Origin: Ovis canadensis
Taxonomy: Eukaryota; Chordata; Mammalia; Artiodactyla; Bovidae
Assembly: GCF_042477335.2 (NCBI RefSeq)
Contig: NC_091256.1
Span: 32,828,001-32,892,000, forward strand
Reading direction: 5' to 3'
Length of the DNA stretch: 64,000 nt
Both the position numbers and the translations under genes were made by a program. Positions 46,796 through 58,273 of the stretch are shown piece after piece (the first letter of the stretch is position 1; each line of letters opens with the position of its first letter). The notes below the pieces were generated by a model. The model worked only from the letters and a program-made list of their open reading frames with translations. It did not search any database and was not told where the DNA came from.

Positions 46796-47352
46796 AAACA
46801 GTTGGCATAAACAACAATTCATGTGTTACTCATTAATCTCATGTTGTCTGCTTCATTTTATTAAATCATTACCCCGTGTCCTGGGGACAATGCGTGACTA
46901 CATCATTAAGGCAAATTTGTTAATACGGACATGCCATGTTAAGTCATGAGGAGGCTAACTCAATTACCCTTCCTTTGATTGATTTTTGGTAGGCATACAG
47001 TGGACTTTTCCTTGTGGTTAGCCTCATGACATGCTATAAACATTAGCATGCACTATATTAACTGTTTAAAAGGGGCTGTAGTCTTTTAAATGCATATTAA
47101 AGTATGAAAATATTAAGCTACATTAATATTAATAGTTCAATTCTTATAGTCTCAATCAGGACAACTACTAAATAGCTCCTTGAAGGACTTGGGAACTTGG
47201 GAAAGAAAGATATAACTAGACACGGAAATATAATAGGTAGGATATAGGATAGGCTACTAAAAGTTTTGCTTATGGTTTTAGCAATTCAAAGTAAACCAAG
47301 ATAAGACAACATTCTATTAAGAAGGGACACTTATCTGAATTTTCTCCTTCTA
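46796..47352. other. Unassigned DNA
   Basis: AT-rich, nothing recognised. Confidence 0.5.
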
Positions 47353-49807
47353 GGTATCAGACCACTCCACCGCCCGTCTTGGGTGGCCCCACAGGGCATA
47401 GCTTAAGAAACACCTGGAGTAATAGACAAATTTGGCCTTGGAATACAGAATGAAGCAGGGCAAAGGCTAATACAGTTTTGCCAAGAGAACACACTAGTCA
47501 TAGCAAACACCCTCTTCCAACAACACAAGAGAATACTCTACACATGGACATCACCAGATGGTCAACACTGAAATCAGACTGATTATATTCTTTGCAGCCA
47601 AAGATGGAGAAGCTCTATACAGTCAGAAAAAACAAGAACAGGAGCTGACTGTGGCTCAGATCCGGAACTCCTTATTGCCAAATTCAGACTTAAATTGAAG
47701 AAAGTAGGGAAAACCATTAGACCATTCAGGTATGACCTAAATCAAATCCTTTATAATTATACAGCGGAAATGAGAAATAGATTTAAGGGACTAGATCTGA
47801 TAGATAGAGTGCCTGATAAACTAAGGACTGAGGTTCATCACACTGTACAGGAGACAGGGATCAAGACCATCCTCATGGAAAAGAAATGCAAAAACCAAAA
47901 TGGCTGTGTGAGGAGGCCTTACAAATAGCTGTGAAAAGAAGACAAGCAAAAAGCAAAGGAGAAAAGGAAAGATAAAAGATTCTGAATTCGGAGTTTCAAA
48001 GAATAGCAAGAGGAGATAAGAAAGCCTTCTTCAGTGATCAATGCAAAGAAATAGAGGAAAACAACAGAATGGGAAAGACTAGAGATCTCTCCAAGAAAAC
48101 TAGAGAAACCAAGGCAACATTTCATGCAAAGATGGGCTCGATAAAGGACAGAAATGGTATGGACCTAACAGAAGCAGAAGATATTAAGAAGAGGGGGCAG
48201 GAATACACAGAAGAACTGTACAAAAAAGAGCTTCATAACCAAGATAATCACAGTGGTGTGATCACTCACCTAGAGCCAGACATCCTGGAATGTGAAGTCA
48301 AATGGGCCTTAGAAAGCATCACTACGATCAAAGCTAGAAGAGGTGATGGAATTTCAGCTGAGCTCTTTCAAATCCTGAAAGATGATGCTGTGAAAGTGCT
48401 ACACTCAATATGCCAGCTCATTTGGAAAACTCAGCAGTGGCCACAGGACTGGAAAAGGTCCGTTTTCATTCCAATCCCAAAGAAAGGCAATGCCAAAGAA
48501 TGCTCAAACTACCACACAATTGCACTCATCTCACACACTAGTAAAGTAATGCTCAAAATTCTCCAAGCCAGGCTTCAGCAATACATGAACCGTGAACTTC
48601 CAGATGTTCAAGCTGGTTTTAGAAAAGGCAGAGGAACCAGAGATCAAATTGCCAACATTGGCTAGATCATGGAAAAAGCAAGAGAGTTCCAGAAAAACAT
48701 CTATTTCTGCTTTATTGACTATGCCAAAGCCTTTGATTGCGTGGACCACAATAAACTGTGGAAAATTCTGAAAGAGGTGGGAATACCAGACCACCTGACC
48801 TGCCTCTTGAGAAACATATATACAGTTCAGGAAGCAACAGTTAGAACTGGACATGGAAAAACAGACTGGTTCCAAATAGGAAAAGGAGTACATCAAGGCC
48901 GTATATTGTCACCCTGCTTATTTAACTTATATGCAGAGTGCATCATGAGAAACAATGGGCTGGAAGAAGCACAAGCTGGAATCAAGATTGCCGGGAGAAA
49001 TATCAATAACCTCAGATATGCAGATGACATCACCCTTATGGCAGAAAGTGAAGAAGAGCTAAAAGCCTCTTGATGAAAGTGAAAGAGGAGAGTGAAAAAG
49101 TTGGCTTAAAGCTCAACATTCAGAGAACGAAGATCATGGCATCTGGTCCCATCACTTTATGGGAAATAGATGGGGAAACAGTGAAAACAGTGTCAGACTA
49201 TTTTGGGGGGCTCCAAAATCACTGCAGATGGTGATTGCAGCCATGAAATTAAAAGATGCTTACTCCTTGGAAGAAAAGTTATGACCAACCTAGATAGCAT
49301 GTTCAAAAGCAGAGACATTGCTTTTCCAACAAAGGTCCGTCTAGTCAAGGCTATGGTTTTTCCTGTGGTCATGTATGGATGTGAGAGTTGGACTGTGAAG
49401 AAAGCTGAGTGCTGAAGAATTAATGTTTTTGAACTGTGGTGTTGGAGAAGACTCTTGAGAGTCCCTTGGACTGCAAGTAGATCCAACTAGCCCATTCTAA
49501 AGGAGATCAACCCTGGGATTTCTTTGAAAGGAATGATGCTAAAGCTGAAACTCCAGTACTTTGGCCACCTCATGTGAAGAGTTGACTCATTGGAAAAGAC
49601 TCTGATGCTGTGAGGGATAGGGGCAGGAGGAGAAGGGGACGACAGAGGATGAGATGGCTGGATGGCATCACTGGCTGGACAGATGTGAGTTTGAGTGAAC
49701 TCTGGGAGTTGGTGATGGACAGGGAGGCCTGGCTTGCTGCGATTCATGGGGTCGCAAAGAGTTGGACACGACTGATCATCTGAACTGAACTGAACTGGGG
49801 TATCAGA
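47353..49807 (+). mobile_element. BovB, long internally deleted copy with 9-bp TSD
   Basis: Bounded by ggtatcaga at 47353-47361 and 49799-49807, giving a 2,437-bp insert. It opens with about 45 bases (ccactccaccgcccgtcttg ...) that look like BovB 5' leader sequence. It then passes within about 20 bases into the late endonuclease codons, so the leader-to-endonuclease part is missing. From there it is collinear with BovB to the 3' repeats. Confidence 0.92.
47434..49783 (+). pseudogene. BovB ORF2 remnant (late endonuclease, RT, C-terminus)
   Basis: Endonuclease end: KFGLGIQNEAGQRL, with a TGA (47569-47571), then CGSDPELL (47650-47673), where the family has the catalytic SDH triad; the His is now Pro. 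A frameshift follows the KKCKNQNG codons (about 47898), then a TAA at 47973-47975. RT is open at 48069-48665 and, after a TAG, at 48669-49073 (AKAFDCVD, then YADD at 49017-49028). A 1-base loss then shifts the frame again. The tail has a TGA at 49575-49577 and reaches the natural stop at 49781-49783. Not functional, though the RT motifs are still visible. Confidence 0.9.
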
Positions 49808-49855
49808 ATTTTGATAATGTTTATTTAAGGAGAGTGAAACTATTAAATACTATCT

Positions 49856-50146
49856 ATTCTTTACCTTCCGAGAAGGCAATGGCACCCCACTGCAGTACTC
49901 TTTGGAAGATCCCATGGATGGAGGAGCCTGGTAGGCTACAGTCCATGGGGTCACTAAGAGTTGGACATGACTGAGTGACTTCACCTTTCACTTTGGAGAA
50001 GTATTGGAGAAGAAAATGGCAACCCACTCCAGTGTTCTTGCCTTGAGAATCCCAGGATGGGGGAGCCTGGTGGGCTGCCATCTATCGGGTTGCACAGAGT
50101 TGGACACGACTGAAGCGACAGCAGCAGCAGCAGCATTCTTTATCTT
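49856..50146 (+). mobile_element. BOVA2 SINE with 12-bp TSD
   Basis: Complete dimer (49868-50134) with a CAG tail, flanked by attctttacctt (49856-49867) and attctttatctt (50135-50146), one mismatch. It lies 49 bases after the BovB copy. Confidence 0.95.
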
Positions 50147-50550
50147 GTGATCATATAAATATTCTATCTTAGTTACTGATCATGAAGAGCATATGCATTT
50201 TATGAGGCACCACTGCATACAATTCTAGTGACATAAAAATCACTTACATTACTCTAAGCTATGCAAATAAAACTTAATTTCTGCAATTTTCTCTAACTCT
50301 AATCTTCCTCAGGGATCTCCATCTTATGGAAAAAATAACTGCTATCCAGTCTCATAAAAATGCTCTATCTAATTTAATTTCAATTACCAATATTTTAACT
50401 TGATTTCATCTGAAACATGTCCTCTTCCATCCTCTGCTCCTCCTGGGGGATGATGTTTGGTATCAGTGGGGAAGCTTCATGGTACCCTGTACTCTGGCTG
50501 TGGAAAAGGATAGGAAGACCATAGATTTCAGATTCTCTCCCTTTCTGAAT
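50147..50550. other. Unassigned DNA
   Basis: No feature supported. Confidence 0.5.
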
Positions 50551-50770
50551 GGAGGCTTTCAGGTGGCTCAGTAGCAAAGAATCTGCCTGTCAGTGTTGAG
50601 CCACAGGAGACATGGGTTCGATCCCTGGGTTGGGAAAATTCTCCAGAGGAGGAAATGGCAACCCATTCCAGTATTCTAGCCTGGAAAATCCCATGGACAG
50701 TGGAGCTTAGCAGGCTACAGTCCATGGGGTCGCAGAGTTGGACACAATGAGTGACTGAGCAGGACGACAA
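50551..50770 (+). mobile_element. Bov-tA SINE
   Basis: Full-length copy with a short insertion (gttgagccacag) before the B-box region. The tail is gacaacaactt. Confidence 0.94.
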
Positions 50771-50931
50771 CAACTTCCTGAGTGACACAGCTATATTCTG
50801 GTTGGTTCTCTGGGTCTGGGATCGCTGAAGTAAAACTGATTTGGCTCAACATATTGGCACCCATCCCAGAAGGCTGTGGTCCCAGCCACTGAGTCCCCAG
50901 CACAAAGCGGTCTCTTTTATCCATCCCTAGG

Positions 50932-51045
50932 CCACTCCAGTGTTCTTGCCTGGAGAATCCCAGGGATGGGGGAGTCAGGTGGGCTGACGTCTATGGGGTT
51001 GCAGAGTCAGACACGACTGAAGCAACTTAGCAGCAGCAGCAGCAG
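50932..51045 (+). mobile_element. BOVA2 SINE, second unit only
   Basis: Starts at ccactccagtgttcttgcct and ends in four to five CAG units at 51030-51045. 5'-truncated. Confidence 0.92.
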
Positions 51046-51302
51046 GCTCCTGCTTGTCCTTTGTGCCTCTCAGCACTCTGCTCTCCTTCACAGGAGCAAA
51101 TGGGGATTTCTAAATTTCTTACATGGTACACATTCCATGAGGAGCCAGGGTACTGTGTGGGGCTCATCTATATAGATACCATCATCTTCCAGTTGTGCTA
51201 TTTTCCCATGGTGAGGAGATAGCTCCACAGCTTGAAACCTTCACTTATTTTACCCTCCTCTCTGTTCTTGATTTCCTCTTTATTAATTTCAATATAGCTA
51301 TG

Positions 51303-51520
51303 GGCTTCCCTGGTGGCTCAGCAGTAAAGAACCCACCTGCAATGCAGGAGCCACAGGAGACTTGGGTTCCATCCCTGGGTAGGGAAGAACCCCTGAAGGG
51401 GAGCACGGCAACCCATTCCAGTATTCTTACCTGGAGAATCCCTTGGACAGAGGAGCCTGGCGGGTTACAGTACATAGGGTGGTAAGAGTCCGACATGAGT
51501 GAAGCGACTTAGCACTCACT
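51303..51520 (+). mobile_element. Bov-tA SINE
   Basis: Full-length, head gggcttccctggtggctcag. Its tail (cttagcactcact) runs directly into the TSD of the next SINE. Confidence 0.95.
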
Positions 51521-51822
51521 CACCATGGCCACCAGAGAAAGCAGTGGCACCCCACTCCGGTACCCTTGCCTGGAAAATCCCACGGATGGAGGAGCCTGGT
51601 AGGCTGCAGTCCATGAGGTCACTAAGAGTCGGACACGACTGAGCGACTTCACTTTCACTTTTCACTTTCACTTTTCACTTTCATGCATTGGAGAAGGAAA
51701 TGGCAACCCACTCCAGTGTTCTCCCCCAGGGATGGAGGAGCCTGGTGGGCTGCCGTCTATGGGGTCACACAGAACTGGACACAACTGAAGCAACTTAGCA
51801 GCAGCAGCAGCACCATGGCCAC
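51521..51822 (+). mobile_element. BOVA2 SINE with exact 12-bp TSD
   Basis: SINE body 51533-51810 between caccatggccac copies at 51521-51532 and 51811-51822. The linker ttcactttcac motif is expanded to about four units (51647-51680), and about 20 bases are missing near 51722. Confidence 0.96.
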
Positions 51823-52984
51823 ACTTGAGAAAGAGAAAGAAAAAGCAAAGGTGTAAGAATGCTTCACATTCTACTTTTAACTCCTATCTTCCCACAAATC
51901 ACTTGGGTAGGAAGAGTTGGGCTTTTCACTTTTTCCCTTTGGCACAGATTTCTCTAACATAAAATATTCTGATTAAATCAGCCAGGTTTTTGATAGAAAA
52001 GAATCAAAAGACATTTAAGAATCCTCTTCTCTCCTCCCAAGACATTCGGCAAGCCAAAAGCCAGCACTGATACCCAAAGGCTAGTGACGATGCTGTCTTT
52101 GTTATAGGTGGCAAAGGCTGTGAAGTAATGTGGTTTTATAGGGAAACGAAATACATTGATTTAAATCCCCCTAAATCTCATCAAACCTCAAACTATAAAC
52201 ACTTTAATGTGAGGTTTTCATAGAAACTTCTAGATTCTTCTCATCAAAGTTCTTGTGAAAATTATGGGGTCGTACAATTCAGCTGATTGCCATCTTCTGC
52301 TCTAGTGCGTCCTTCTGTTTTCTTAATTCTGATGACACTTTCCCATGTTTCATGTAGTTTTTCTTGCCAGTCTGCACCAATCTAAAATCTCTGCCTTTCC
52401 CTCTATCTCCCTTTTTAATCTTTCAGTGTTTTTCTTTCTTCACGAAGTTTCATTCAAATGGCACTTTATTTCTATTTATGAAAATAATTCATGCCACTCA
52501 TGGGATATCTTCAGTACCGAATGATACAAAATAAAAATATTCTAACTGCTAATGTACAGTCTCCTTGTAAGCTGTGTTCGCTTCACCCAGCAAGTAAAAT
52601 CTAAACTGTTTTAAATCTTTTTAGTGAGAGGCATAAGCCAAATGCAAATGGCTTCCACACATTGGGAAGCAACACAGATTTCTGACATTTCCTAGAAAAC
52701 AGCGTTAAAGCATCAGCAGCTCACTAAATGTTCCTGTTAATCCATTTCATGCTCTCTGGTACACAAGTGAAAGCTTGCAAGATGGATTATAATACTAATA
52801 ACTAGAAACAATTTTATTAAAATATTCTTATCAAACAAACACACATTCATATGTTTTAGCAAAAAATTATTCTCACTACCTTGCACTGATTTATCTTTCT
52901 TCACAGATCTGATGTACTTATGTATATTGTTTTATGTATGTAGTTCTTCAAATCCCTAGGCAAACAACTCTCACAGAGGAACTG
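51823..52984. other. Unassigned DNA
   Basis: A 1.2-kb stretch with no gene or repeat I can support. Confidence 0.5.
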
Positions 52985-53308
52985 AAAATTGAAGAGGGGC
53001 TTCCCTGGTGGCTCAGTGGTAAAGAATCCACCTGCCAATGCAGGAGATGCGGGTTCCATCCCTGATACAGGAAGATTCCAATGCCGCAGAGCAACAAAGC
53101 CCATGTATCACAACCATTGAGTCTGTGCTCTAGAGCCCTGGAGCTGCAACTTCTGAAGCCTGCACGCCCTGGAACCTTGCACCACAACGAAGAGTAGCTC
53201 CTATTTGCCTCAACTGGAGAAACGCCTGTGCAGCCATGAAGACAGCATGGCCAAAAATGAACGAATAAATAAATAAATAGAATTATATACATATATTAAA
53301 AAATTGAA
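52985..53308 (+). mobile_element. Long CHR/ART2-type SINE
   Basis: Head gggcttccctggtggctcag like Bov-tA, but continuing into the CHR/ART2 body: 'gccgcagagcaacaaagccc', 'ctctagagccctggagctgc', 'caacgaagagtagctcc', 'catggccaaaaatgaacg', and an (AAAT)n tail. aaaattgaa at 52985-52993 and 53300-53308 is a plausible TSD. Confidence 0.85.
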
Positions 53309-53909
53309 AATAAGATGAGAGTTAAAGAAAAAAAACAGAAGAAGTAAAGAGGCATCATAGTGAACACTAAGTTGACATAGAGCTGATAACTGCAAGAAGC
53401 AGCCCCCCATGCCCCTTCCTTGGAGAAGTCCAGTGGAGCTGTATTCATACCTCTGAGCAGGGGGTCATGCCCAGCTGATACTGATGTGTATAAAGAGGCA
53501 TAATGAGGCTGATTTTGTGAGTACTGAAAATGCTGCAAACTAGAATCAGTTCCTGCAACTTGAATGGGCTGCTGATTTCAGTATGAAGAAACATTGCTAA
53601 AATAACACTGACTAGGAAAAGGAAGCAAAATCAGAAGCAGGAAGTAAACCAGAAGCTACATCCTGTCTTCCTTCTGCAGTCTTAGATGCTTTGTCTAACA
53701 CCCCTAACAGCAAAGCCTAACAGGGAGCTGTTGGCAAAGCTGAAATGTGGTTTACAGAGTTCCAGCTTTTGCGTCAAAGAGTGAGTGTAGGAGAGAGGGT
53801 TGAAATGGAGAGACAATAAATAGCTTAATAATTGGCTCACTCAGCTAGGCTATGAATTTCTACAGAGCAAGAACAATCTTACATGTATAATGAATGAATA
53901 ATCTCCATA
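53309..53909. other. Unassigned DNA
   Basis: No feature supported. Confidence 0.5.
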
Positions 53910-56112
53910 TAGCATGTATAAACAAGACCAGGAGCTGACTGTGGCTCACATCATGAACTCCTTATTGCCAAATTCAGACTTAAATTGAAGAAAGTAGGGA
54001 AAACCATTAGACCATTCAGGTATAACCTAAATCAAATCCCTTATGATTATACAGTAGAAGTGAGAAATAGATTTAAGGGACTAGATCTGACATATAGAGT
54101 GCCTGATGAACTATGGACGGAGGTTCGTGACATCGTACAGGAGACAGGGATCAAGACAATCCCCATGGAAAAGAAATGCAAAAACCAAAATGGCTGTGTG
54201 AGGAGGCCTTACAAATAGCTGTGAAAAGAAGACAAGCAAAAAGCAAAGGAGAAAAGGAAAGATAAAAGATTCTAAATTCAGAGTTTCAAAGAATAGCAAG
54301 AGGAGATAAGAAAGCCGTCCTCAGCGATCAATGCAAAGAAATAGAGGAAAACAACAGAATGGGAAAGACTAGAGATCTCTTCAAGAAAATTAGACATACC
54401 AGGGCAACATTTCATGCAAAGATGGGCTCGATAAAGGACAGAAATGGTATGGACCTAACAGAAGCAGAAGATATTAAGAAGAGGGGGCAGGAATACACAG
54501 AGGAACTGTACAAAAAAGATCTTCATAACCAAGATAATCACGATGGTGTGATCACTCACCTAGAGCCAGACATCCTGGAATGCAAATTCAAGTGGGCCTT
54601 AGAAAGCATCACTATGAACAAAACTAGAGGAGGTGATGGAATTTCAGCTGAGCTATTTCAAATCCTGAAAGATGATGCTGTGAAAGTGCTACACTCAATA
54701 TGCCAGCTCATTTGGAAAACTCAGCAGTGGCCACAGGACTGGAAAAGGTCCATTTTCATTCCAATCCCAAAGAAAGGCAATGTCAAAGAATGCTCAAACT
54801 ACCGCACAATTGCACTCATCTCACACGCTAGTAAAGTAATGCTCAAAATTCTCCAAGCCAGGCTTCAGCAATACATGAACCGTGAACTTCCAGATGTTCA
54901 AGCTGGTTTTAGAAAAGGCGGGGGAACCAGAGATCAAACTGCCAACATCTGCTAGATCATGGAAAAAGCAAGAGAGTTCCAGAAAAACATCTATTTCTGC
55001 TTTATTGACTATGCCAAAGCCTTTGATTGTGTGGGTCACAATAAACTGTGGGAAATTCTGAAAGAGATGGGCATACCAGACCACCTAGCCTGCCTCTTGA
55101 GAAACCTATATGCAGGTCAGGAAGCAACAGTTAGAACTGGACATGGAACAACAGACTGGTTCCAAATAGGAAACAGATTATGTCAAGGCTGTATATTGTC
55201 ACCCTGCTTGTTTACCTCATATGCAGAGTACATCATGAGAAACGTTGGGTTTGAAGAAGCACAAGCTGGAATCAAGATTGCTGGGAGAAATATCAATAAC
55301 CTCAGATATGCAGATGACACCACTATTATGGTGGAAAGTGAAGAGGAACTAAAATGCCTCTTGATGAAAGTGAAAGAGGAGAGTGAAAAGGTGGGCTTAA
55401 AGCTCAACATTCAGAAAATGAAGATCACAGCATCTGGTCCCATCACTTCATGGCAAATAGATGGGGAAACAGTGGAAACAGTGTCAGATTTTATTTTGGG
55501 GGGTGGCCTCCAAAATCACTGCAGATGGTGACTGCAGCCATGAAATTAAAAGATGCTTACTCCTTGGAAGGAAAGTTATGACCAACCTAGATAGCATATT
55601 CAAAAGCAGAGACATTACTTTGCCAACAAAAGTCTGTCTAGTCAAGGCTATGGTTTTTCCAGTGGTCATGGATGGATGTGAGAGTTGGACTGTGAAGAAA
55701 GCCGAGTGCCGAAGAATTGATGCTTTTGAACTGTGGTGTTGGAGAAGACTCCTGAGAGTCCCTTCAACTGGGAGATCCAATCTGTCCATTCTGAAGGAGA
55801 TCAGCCCTGGGATAATGCTAAAGCATTAATAAGGAATAATGCTAATGCTGAAACTGTGGTACTTTGGCCACCTCATGTGAAGAGTTGACTCATTGGAAAA
55901 GACTGATGCTAGGAGGGATTGGGGGCAGGAGGAGAAGGGGATAACAGAGGATGAGATGGCTGGATGGCATCACCGACTCGATGGACATGAGTCTGAGTGA
56001 ACTCTGGGAGTTGGTGATGGACAGGGAGGCCTGGCGTGCTGCAATTCATCAGGTTGCAAAGAGTCAGACAAAACTGAGCAACTGAACTGAACTGAACTGA
56101 TAGCATGTATAA
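53910..56112 (+). mobile_element. BovB, long 5'-truncated copy with exact 12-bp TSD
   Basis: 2,179-bp insert (53922-56100) between tagcatgtataa at 53910-53921 and 56101-56112. It starts at the end of the endonuclease domain and runs to the 3' repeats. It is collinear with the 47.4-kb copy and shares that copy's lesions. Confidence 0.95.
53925..56090 (+). pseudogene. BovB ORF2 remnant (endonuclease end, RT, C-terminus)
   Basis: At the catalytic SDH site of the endonuclease this copy reads SHH (53946-53954), so the Asp is lost. It shares with the 47.4-kb copy the frameshift after KKCKNQNG, a TAA (54263-54265) and a TAG just before MEKAREF. RT is open at 54359-54955 and 54959-55531, with AKAFDCVG and YADD (55307-55318). 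A 2-3 base gain near 55500 shifts the frame. The C-terminal piece (55461-55829) then ends in indels, and a TGA follows at 55878-55880. Not functional. Confidence 0.9.
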
Positions 56113-57423
56113 TAATATTAATGGAGACAGAAAGTGTTTAATTCTTAAAAGATAATGTTAAATATCCGTTTATTTCACACCAAGTTTATACATTTATTTT
56201 GTTCCAAGATTTGCTAAAAAATATTAGTGTTGATTTATTCAATTATTAAAATGAAGAATAAAAAATATATATTATCCATCTAATTCTAAAAATTTAGCAA
56301 TATAATACAATAAGCTCTGGTCTGAAGGACTATAAACTAAGTGATAGCCTAAGAAAAGTACAGCTATTAAAGAAAGCTTTGCTATGTAAAGCCATATTAG
56401 ACATTATATTATTTATATTATTATATTATTTATATTGGACTGGAAGTCTAATATAAACAGTATCAGGAAAAAAAAAAAAACAGTATCAGGGTTTGTCATA
56501 TTTTTTTTCTGATGCAATATTCAATTATATCCCTCCTGTTCAACCTCCATTCCGTACAAAGACGTAAATGGGTAAAATTTACTTAATAGTCAATGAAATG
56601 TCATGTGAAAGATGTGACTAGGAAATTATTCCTAATCTGAGACCAATATTTCATAAGATATATAACTTTGACAACTTATTTAACTTTCTAGAATCTCAAA
56701 TAAGGAGGCCTAATAATCTCTTCCTTTCATTTTCCTTCTGAGGCCATATTCTTAATCAGTTCAGTAGTGGAATGGGGACAGTATACAATCACATCATCAA
56801 AGGGTTAACACACCTTTATTCTCTTCATGGCCCTGAATATGCAATATATGGAAATGAGAAACAATCATCTTCTGGTAAATGAAGTAGCTTTTTTGACACC
56901 TGCATCTCTTCACAATTCACAATAGCATATAGTAATTTTGAGTCGACAAAAATGAGCATGTTAACTCAGTGCAGGAGCTTGCCCACATATTGCTGATTTT
57001 CAGACCATCAAGTTCATTCCCATCTCAACATTTCTGAACATGTTGTGATGCCTGAAATGTTCATTTCCACACTTGTATGTTTTCAATCGTTACCTTTTAG
57101 AAAGACCCTTCAGTTGCACTCTACCTAAATCCCATCACTACCTCTCTCTGCCTGCTCTTCTTGCTTATTCTTCTAACACGTAATATCTGAAGCTAGATTT
57201 AGTTATTTGTTTCCTTGTTCATTGGGCATTGTTCCACTGGAAAGTGTGCTTACACAACAATAGGAATTTTATCTGTTCCTGTTGCTTCTGAATTACCAGA
57301 GGAGTGAGTGACACAAAGTAGGTGCTCAATATTATATGTTATGTCTTTTCTGCATTCTTTTATATTAATTCTTGTGTTATTTAAGCAATTTTGATTGAAT
57401 TAGTATATCTGCTTGGAACTATT
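56113..57423. other. Unassigned AT-rich DNA
   Basis: No gene recognised. AT-rich runs at 56390-56440. Contains the poly(A)-only insertion listed separately. Confidence 0.5.
56455..56490 (+). repeat. Poly(A) tract between direct repeats (probable poly(A)-only insertion)
   Basis: aaacagtatcagg (56455-56467) is followed by 13 A and then cagtatcagg (56481-56490). Counting the last three A as part of the second copy, a 13-bp duplication surrounds about 10 A and nothing else. Confidence 0.7.
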
Positions 57424-57692
57424 CTGCTGCTAAGTCGCTTCAGTTGTGTCTGACTCTGTGTGACCCCATAGATGGCAGCCCACCAGGCTCCCCTGTCCCT
57501 GGGATTCTCCAGGCAAGAACACTGGAGTGGGTTGCCATTTCCCTCTCCAATGCATAAAAGTGAAAAGTGAAAGTAAAGTCGCTTAGTCGTGTCCGACTCT
57601 TAGCAACCCCATGGACTGCAGCCCACCAGGCTCCTCCATCCATGGAATTTGCCAGGCAAGAGTACTGGAGTGGGGTGCCATCGCCTTCTCCT
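57424..57692 (-). mobile_element. BOVA2 SINE, antisense
   Basis: Complete dimer in reverse: ctgctgctaagtcgcttcag at left, an aagtgaaaagtgaaagt linker, and gtgccatcgccttctcc at right. Confidence 0.96.
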
Positions 57693-57829
57693 AATCTAGA
57701 TACTAGATATATCAATTTGTCATTAGAATAGCTTCCATTTCATACTCCAAAAAGAGTTAAAAATAAGATCTCAAAGGGTATAGAGGTGTCCTAGAACTCT
57801 ACTAGTTATAAGAGACAGACATCAAACTC

Positions 57830-58190
57830 AAACTTGCTGAAGCAAAAAGAGGAGTTTATTTGGTGATATAACTGAAAAGCTCACTCTACCAAGTGGATAT
57901 GATTGCCCAACTGATGTCATCAAAAGTATTTATTCTATTCTTGTCTTTGCCTTTCTGTGCGCATTCTTTAGAAGGTTTTCCCCAAGAGGTAGCAAAGAGA
58001 CCACCAGGTTTTCTGAGCTTATGTTCTATTGGCAACAACAGTGTTTTTTCCTCCCAACAATTCCAGGAAGACACTCATTGGCAGAACTTAAATCATAAGT
58101 TAAGCCTATCCCTGAAGCCATTATATTAGCCAAATTGGTCAAGTTCAGGTTTTGTTTCACCATTGGCATGGTTTCATGGTCTGAGACTTG
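57830..58190. mobile_element. Ancient interspersed repeat, class uncertain
   Basis: 'caaactcaaacttgctgaag', then caaaaagaggagtttatttgg, 'cccaacaattccaggaagac' and ctcattggcagaactta form a dispersed mammalian pattern I recognise but cannot name. The short open frame inside it is not a gene. Confidence 0.4.
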
Positions 58191-58217
58191 GCAAGCATCA
58201 ATTCCATGGGAAATCAA

Positions 58218-58218
<1 letters not shown>

Positions 58219-58270
<52 letters not shown>
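58219..58270. repeat. (GT)n microsatellite
   Basis: About 26 GT units with one C near the start. No SINE tail adjoins it. Confidence 0.97.

Positions 58271-58273
<3 letters not shown>

Noticed and set aside
46494-46949. Open frame of 151 codons, plus strand
   Set aside because: It runs through a MIR SINE, has no domain, signal peptide or plausible splice context, and its composition fits chance.
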